8,800 nt of DNA from Bacilli bacterium (lineage in GTDB: Bacteria > Bacillota_I > Bacilli_A > RFN20 > CAG-288), in the NCBI GenBank assembly GCA_022774485.1, contig JALFLX010000081.1, forward strand, positions 1-8,800, in the 5' to 3' direction. Made by a program: the position numbers and the translations under genes. Positions 6,449-8,800 of the stretch are shown piece after piece (within the stretch, counting starts at the first letter, position 1; every line of letters begins with the position of its first letter). Under the pieces are notes generated by a model. That model saw only the letters and a list, made by a program, of their open reading frames with translations. It had not been told where the DNA came from and searched no databases.

Positions 6449-6715
6449 TCAGTTTAAACAGACGGTTGTCGCCGCGGAGAAATAATGAATCTTATCCTGA
6501 GGAAGATAGAGATCAATCTTTCCTTCTTCTCTGTCAAAGGAATCCCCCGGTGTGACCACTTGAACTTCAGTTTCTCCGACTTTGATATGAAGAATCAGTT
6601 CTTTTCCAGACATTTCCATAATCGCAGCGGAATCCCCAACCAGAAGAAGCATTCCCAACGACACTTCTATCATCGAGACGCTTTGTACCATAAGATCCCA
6701 CCTGCCAACGAGAAT
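6449..6715 (-). pseudogene. C-terminal (TOBE domain) remnant of a sugar-type ABC transporter ATPase
   Basis: The open frame from 6715 down to the TGA at 6451-6449 encodes a segment resembling the C-terminal TOBE domain of MalK/UgpC-type ATPases, which energise sugar uptake. AIMEMSGKELILHIKVG matches the family pattern of a hydrophobic-Glu-x-x-Gly-x-Glu strand pair, and the end (GKIDLYLPQDKIHYFSAATT) matches the typical DKIHLFDAETGE-like ending. An in-frame TGA at 6718-6716 closes the frame upstream. A short run near 6712-6690 (ILVGRWDLM) loosely recalls the usual GIRPEDL. The Walker A, signature and Walker B motifs are all absent; the coding sequence upstream has been replaced by unrelated DNA and then by an oppositely oriented malic enzyme remnant. 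A proper terminator still follows. Non-functional remnant is the best reading. The family call rests on about 60 residues and is moderate. Confidence 0.6.
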
Positions 6716-6803
6716 TCATTGACAAAGCAGAATCGATCATTCCAATTTCCAAATAATCGATCACTTCTCCCTCCGCTCTCGGCAAAACATGGTGATAAGA
6801 AGA
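6716..6803. other. Unassigned junction between two gene remnants
   Basis: No frame on either strand gives recognisable protein here. On the minus strand a frame from 6806 (MSSYHHVLPRAEGEVIDYLE and onward) stays open into the remnant region but in a different frame from the TOBE segment, and I do not recognise it. It may be decayed upstream sequence of the ABC ATPase or filler left by the rearrangement. Confidence 0.5.
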
Positions 6804-7666
6804 CATCCTCTCTGCATCCGCTCCAAAGACACCGAAGAGATCATTAGAACCATTAAGTTCTTCGCCGGATCCTGGGGTGGCATCAACTTAGAAGATATCT
6901 CCGCTCCCGCTGTTTCGAGATCGAGAGAAGGCTGAAAGAAGAAGTCAACATTCCTGTTTTCCACGATGACCAGCACGGCACCGCCATTGTCACTCTGGCC
7001 GGATTGATCAATGCCTTACGCTTAGCCGAGAAGAAAATCGAAGATGTCAAGATCGTCATCAACGGCGCTTGGGCAGCTGGTATTGCCATCTGCCGCTTCT
7101 TACAAAAAGCCGGTGCGAAAGGCATCTACATCTGCAACTCCAAAGGCCTCCTCTACGATGGAAAAGAAGGCTTAAATCCGGAGCAGGCAGCCATCGCAAA
7201 AGTCACCAACAAAGAGGGAATCCAAGGGACCTTGAAAGATGTCATGCCTGGCGCTGATGTCTTCATCGGAGTCTCCGGACCAAACTGCGTCACCAAAGAG
7301 ATGGTCGCTTCCATGAACGAAAAAGCGATCGTCTTCCCGCTTGCAAACCCCATCTCTGAGATTGACCCCGTCTTAGCCAAAGAGAGCGGCGCTTACATTG
7401 TCGAAACCGGAAGCAGCGAATATCCAAACCAGATCAACAATGTCCTTGTCTTCCCTGGCCTCTTCGGAGGCGCCATCGACGCCGATGCGAGAACTGTCAA
7501 TGACGACATGATGTTCGCCGCCGCCATGGGCATTGCTAGATGCGTCCAAGATGATGCCGAATACATCCTCCCCTACGCCTACAATAAACGCGTCCACAAA
7601 TGTGTCGCAAAAACCGTCAAAGAAGCCTGCATCCGCACCCACGCCACCAAAGCCGATCAGAAATAA
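6804..7666 (+). pseudogene. Malic enzyme remnant, 5'-truncated and frameshifted
   Basis: Intact malic enzyme oxidatively decarboxylates malate to pyruvate using NAD(P). Homology begins near 6804-6813 (HPLCIRSKDTEEI) and continues through FFAGSWGGINLEDISAPA to 6911, where one base appears to be missing: inserting a T between 6911 and 6912 restores APACFEIERRLKEE. The frame then runs unbroken through NIPVFHDDQHGTAIV, the NAD-binding domain, SEYPNQINNVLVFPGLFGG and a normal end at the TAA of 7664-7666. The N-terminal 160 or so residues of the usual roughly 400 are missing. The Rossmann motif GAGAAG reads GAWAAG, with TGG at 7070-7072 where GGN is expected. A truncated translation from ATG 7004 would give 220 residues without a complete catalytic site. 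Three independent lesions support a pseudogene. A sequencing error could explain the frameshift but not the lost 5' end. Confidence 0.85.
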
Positions 7667-7676
7667 ATAAAGCTCC

Positions 7677-7708
7677 AAAGGGAATAGCACTGCCGTTCCC
7701 TTTTCTCA
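7677..7708 (+). terminator. Intrinsic terminator after the malic enzyme remnant
   Basis: AAAGGGAA (7677-7684) pairs perfectly with TTCCCTTT (7696-7703) around an 11-base loop, followed by TCTC. It starts ten bases after the stop codon. The downstream T tract is short, but the stem merges into TTTT. Between here and the first 38-bp repeat (about 7709-7779) nothing is recognisable. Confidence 0.7.
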
Positions 7709-7779
7709 TGAAGTTTTCTCTACATCACTTGTCGATACACATCATAGAAAGAATAAAGAGAACAAAACCATATAGTCCA

Positions 7780-7817
7780 TCTGAAAAAATTGCCACTTGT
7801 GGCAAAAAAATCAGATA
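7780..7817. repeat. 38-bp interrupted palindrome, copy 1
   Basis: The unit is a mirror-like inverted repeat: outer arms ATCTGA and TCAGAT, inner arms TTGCCAC and GTGGCAA around TT, with five unpaired A residues on each side between them. It is base-for-base identical to copy 2, which begins 75 bases later. Possible roles are a repressor operator pair or a protein-binding recruitment site. A CRISPR unit is unlikely (see rejected list). Confidence 0.95.
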
Positions 7818-7854
7818 AGACTATTCTATCATCCAAAAAATATGCAATAATATA

Positions 7855-7892
7855 TCTGAAAAAATTGCCACTTGTGGCAAAAAAATCAGATG
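7855..7892. repeat. 38-bp interrupted palindrome, copy 2, abutting the ATPase ribosome binding site
   Basis: This copy is identical to copy 1 over all 38 bases and ends at 7892, directly before GGAGG (7893-7897) of the downstream gene. In RNA it could form a hairpin immediately 5' of the ribosome binding site; in DNA it would be a strong dimer-binding site. A weak extended -10-like sequence (TGCAATAAT, 7844-7852) lies in the 37-bp spacer, so copy 2 would overlap the transcription start if that promoter is real. Confidence 0.95.
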
Positions 7893-7902
7893 GAGGTTGT
7901 TA

Positions 7903-8800
7903 TGGAGATCAAAAGAGACATTTATTTGAATAGATTGATTGTCAGAAAACACAATGGTTTCATCAAGGTTATCACTGGGATTCGAAGAAGTGGAAAATCT
8001 TATCTGCTCAACACCTTGTTCTATCATCATTTACTCGCGGAGAAAATAGCCGATGATCACATTATTAAATTCGCTTTTGACTCTGCTGACGATTTATTGA
8101 AAATCGGAGAAGATCCTCTCATTTTTGATAATGAGCGCGAGGATAGAAAGGTCAATCCCACGAAATTTTTGAATTGGTTACAGCCTCAAATAGCAGACAA
8201 AGAGATGCACTATATTCTGCTGGATGAAGTACAGAAACTTGGAGCATTTGAATCCGTTTTGAACGGATTTCTTCGTAAAAGTAATCTTGATGTATATGTG
8301 ACTGGAAGCAATTCTAAATTCTTATCAAAGGATATCCTGACCGAATTTAGTGGTAGAGGTGATGAAGTTCATGTACTCCCTCTCTCTTTCTCAGAATATT
8401 ATGAATTTAAAGGCGGAGATAAGAGCGAAGCTTTTGAGGAATATTCTATCTATGGAGGTTTGCCATCTGTCGCACTGATGGAAACTGAAGAACAAAAAGC
8501 CACTTACTTGATTTCTCAAATGCAAAATCTCTATTTACGCGACATAAAATATCGTTACGGATTGCAGGATGAAATCACGATTGGAGAGGTTCTTGATGTT
8601 GTCGCATCTAATATCTCAACACTGACCAATCCGAGAAACATCGCAAATACAATGAATAGCGTTCACGGCGGAAACAGGATTTGTGATGAGACGATAGATC
8701 GTTATATCTCCTATATGGAAGACGCCTTTATGCTTACCCGGGTGAAACGCTATCATATCAAAGGCAGAAAATATATCGGCACTCCCTATAAAATATATTT
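7903..8800 (+). CDS. AAA_14/DUF4143-type ATP-binding protein, N-terminal 299 residues (3' end outside window)
   Basis: This is an ATPase of the family with an N-terminal AAA_14 domain and C-terminal DUF4143, common in multiple copies in gut Firmicutes and Bacteroidetes; the biological role is unknown. The Walker A motif GIRRSGKS is at 26-33 and the Walker B motif YILLDE at 104-109, followed by VQ. A sensor-like VTGSNS is at 133-138, and SGRG at 150-153 carries Arg152 in the place of the conserved post-sensor arginine. The family-typical LPLSFSEYYEF is at 159-169, and YGGLPSV begins the second half. GGAGG (7893-7897) lies five bases from the ATG. The gene begins 10 bases after the second 38-bp palindrome, which suggests that the palindromes control it. 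Base composition is visibly more AT-rich than the ribosomal genes, consistent with an accessory gene. It continues beyond 8800. Confidence 0.9.

Noticed and set aside
6485..6847. A 120-residue plus-strand open frame across the remnant junction.
   Set aside because: It is antisense to the TOBE remnant, rich in unusual His/Arg/Ser runs, resembles no family and ends inside the malic enzyme homology in another frame.
7004..7666. A functional short malic enzyme starting at ATG 7004.
   Set aside because: The ATG is an internal codon of the conserved LAGLINAL helix, has no ribosome binding site, and the product would lack the catalytic N-terminal part and carry a broken GxGxxG motif.
7780..7892. 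Mini CRISPR array: two identical 38-bp repeats with a 37-bp spacer, dimensions typical of CRISPR.
   Set aside because: Only two units, no further copies on either side, no cas genes in the window, and the second copy abuts a Shine-Dalgarno. The strong full-length dyad symmetry fits a protein-binding site better.
7780..7892. Minus-strand intrinsic terminators: read in reverse each repeat gives a GCCAC/GTGGC hairpin followed by six T.
   Set aside because: No minus-strand gene lies upstream to be terminated, and the outer ATCTGA/TCAGAT arms are not explained by a terminator.

Overview
The window looks like chromosome of a low- to mid-GC, Firmicutes- or Mollicutes-related bacterium. Every real gene has a strong AAGGAGG or GGAGG ribosome binding site. 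TGA is used as a stop: it ends the ABC ATPase remnant just before an intact terminator, so the standard bacterial code fits better than the Mycoplasma code. Several core proteins are unusual in sequence, which suggests a divergent, poorly sampled lineage. I cannot name the organism.

Positions 1-5052, minus strand, hold the conserved ribosomal stalk and RNA polymerase cluster in the order rplK-rplA-rplJ-rplL-rpoB; rpoB runs off the left edge. A good promoter (5024-5052) precedes rplK. Two autoregulatory RNA elements can be read from the sequence: an L1-binding-site mimic before rplK (4936-4967) and an L10-type leader before rplJ (3647-3710). A GC-rich hairpin separates rplL from rpoB. L11 lacks the Pro-Pro-Val-Gly-Pro segment, RpoB has Asn at the rifampicin position His526 (E. 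coli numbering), and L7/L12 has Gln at the position of Arg73.

Positions 5155-6382, minus strand, hold one complete gene for an L-fucose isomerase-like protein. It lies where many Firmicutes carry secE-nusG.

Positions 6418-7708 hold two gene remnants joined in opposing orientation. One is the C-terminal TOBE part of a sugar-type ABC transporter ATPase (minus strand), still followed by its terminator. The other is the C-terminal two thirds of a malic enzyme (plus strand) with a one-base frameshift and a damaged dinucleotide-binding motif, also still followed by a terminator. Each has lost its 5' part at a junction near 6720-6806, which points to a rearrangement followed by decay.

Positions 7709-8800 are more AT-rich and look accessory. 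Two identical 38-bp interrupted palindromes flank a 37-bp spacer. The second ends one base before the ribosome binding site of an AAA_14/DUF4143-type ATPase gene that runs off the right edge. I found no complete novel multi-gene system. The points best worth following are the repeat pair next to the ATPase, the divergent L11, and the rearranged pseudogene junction.
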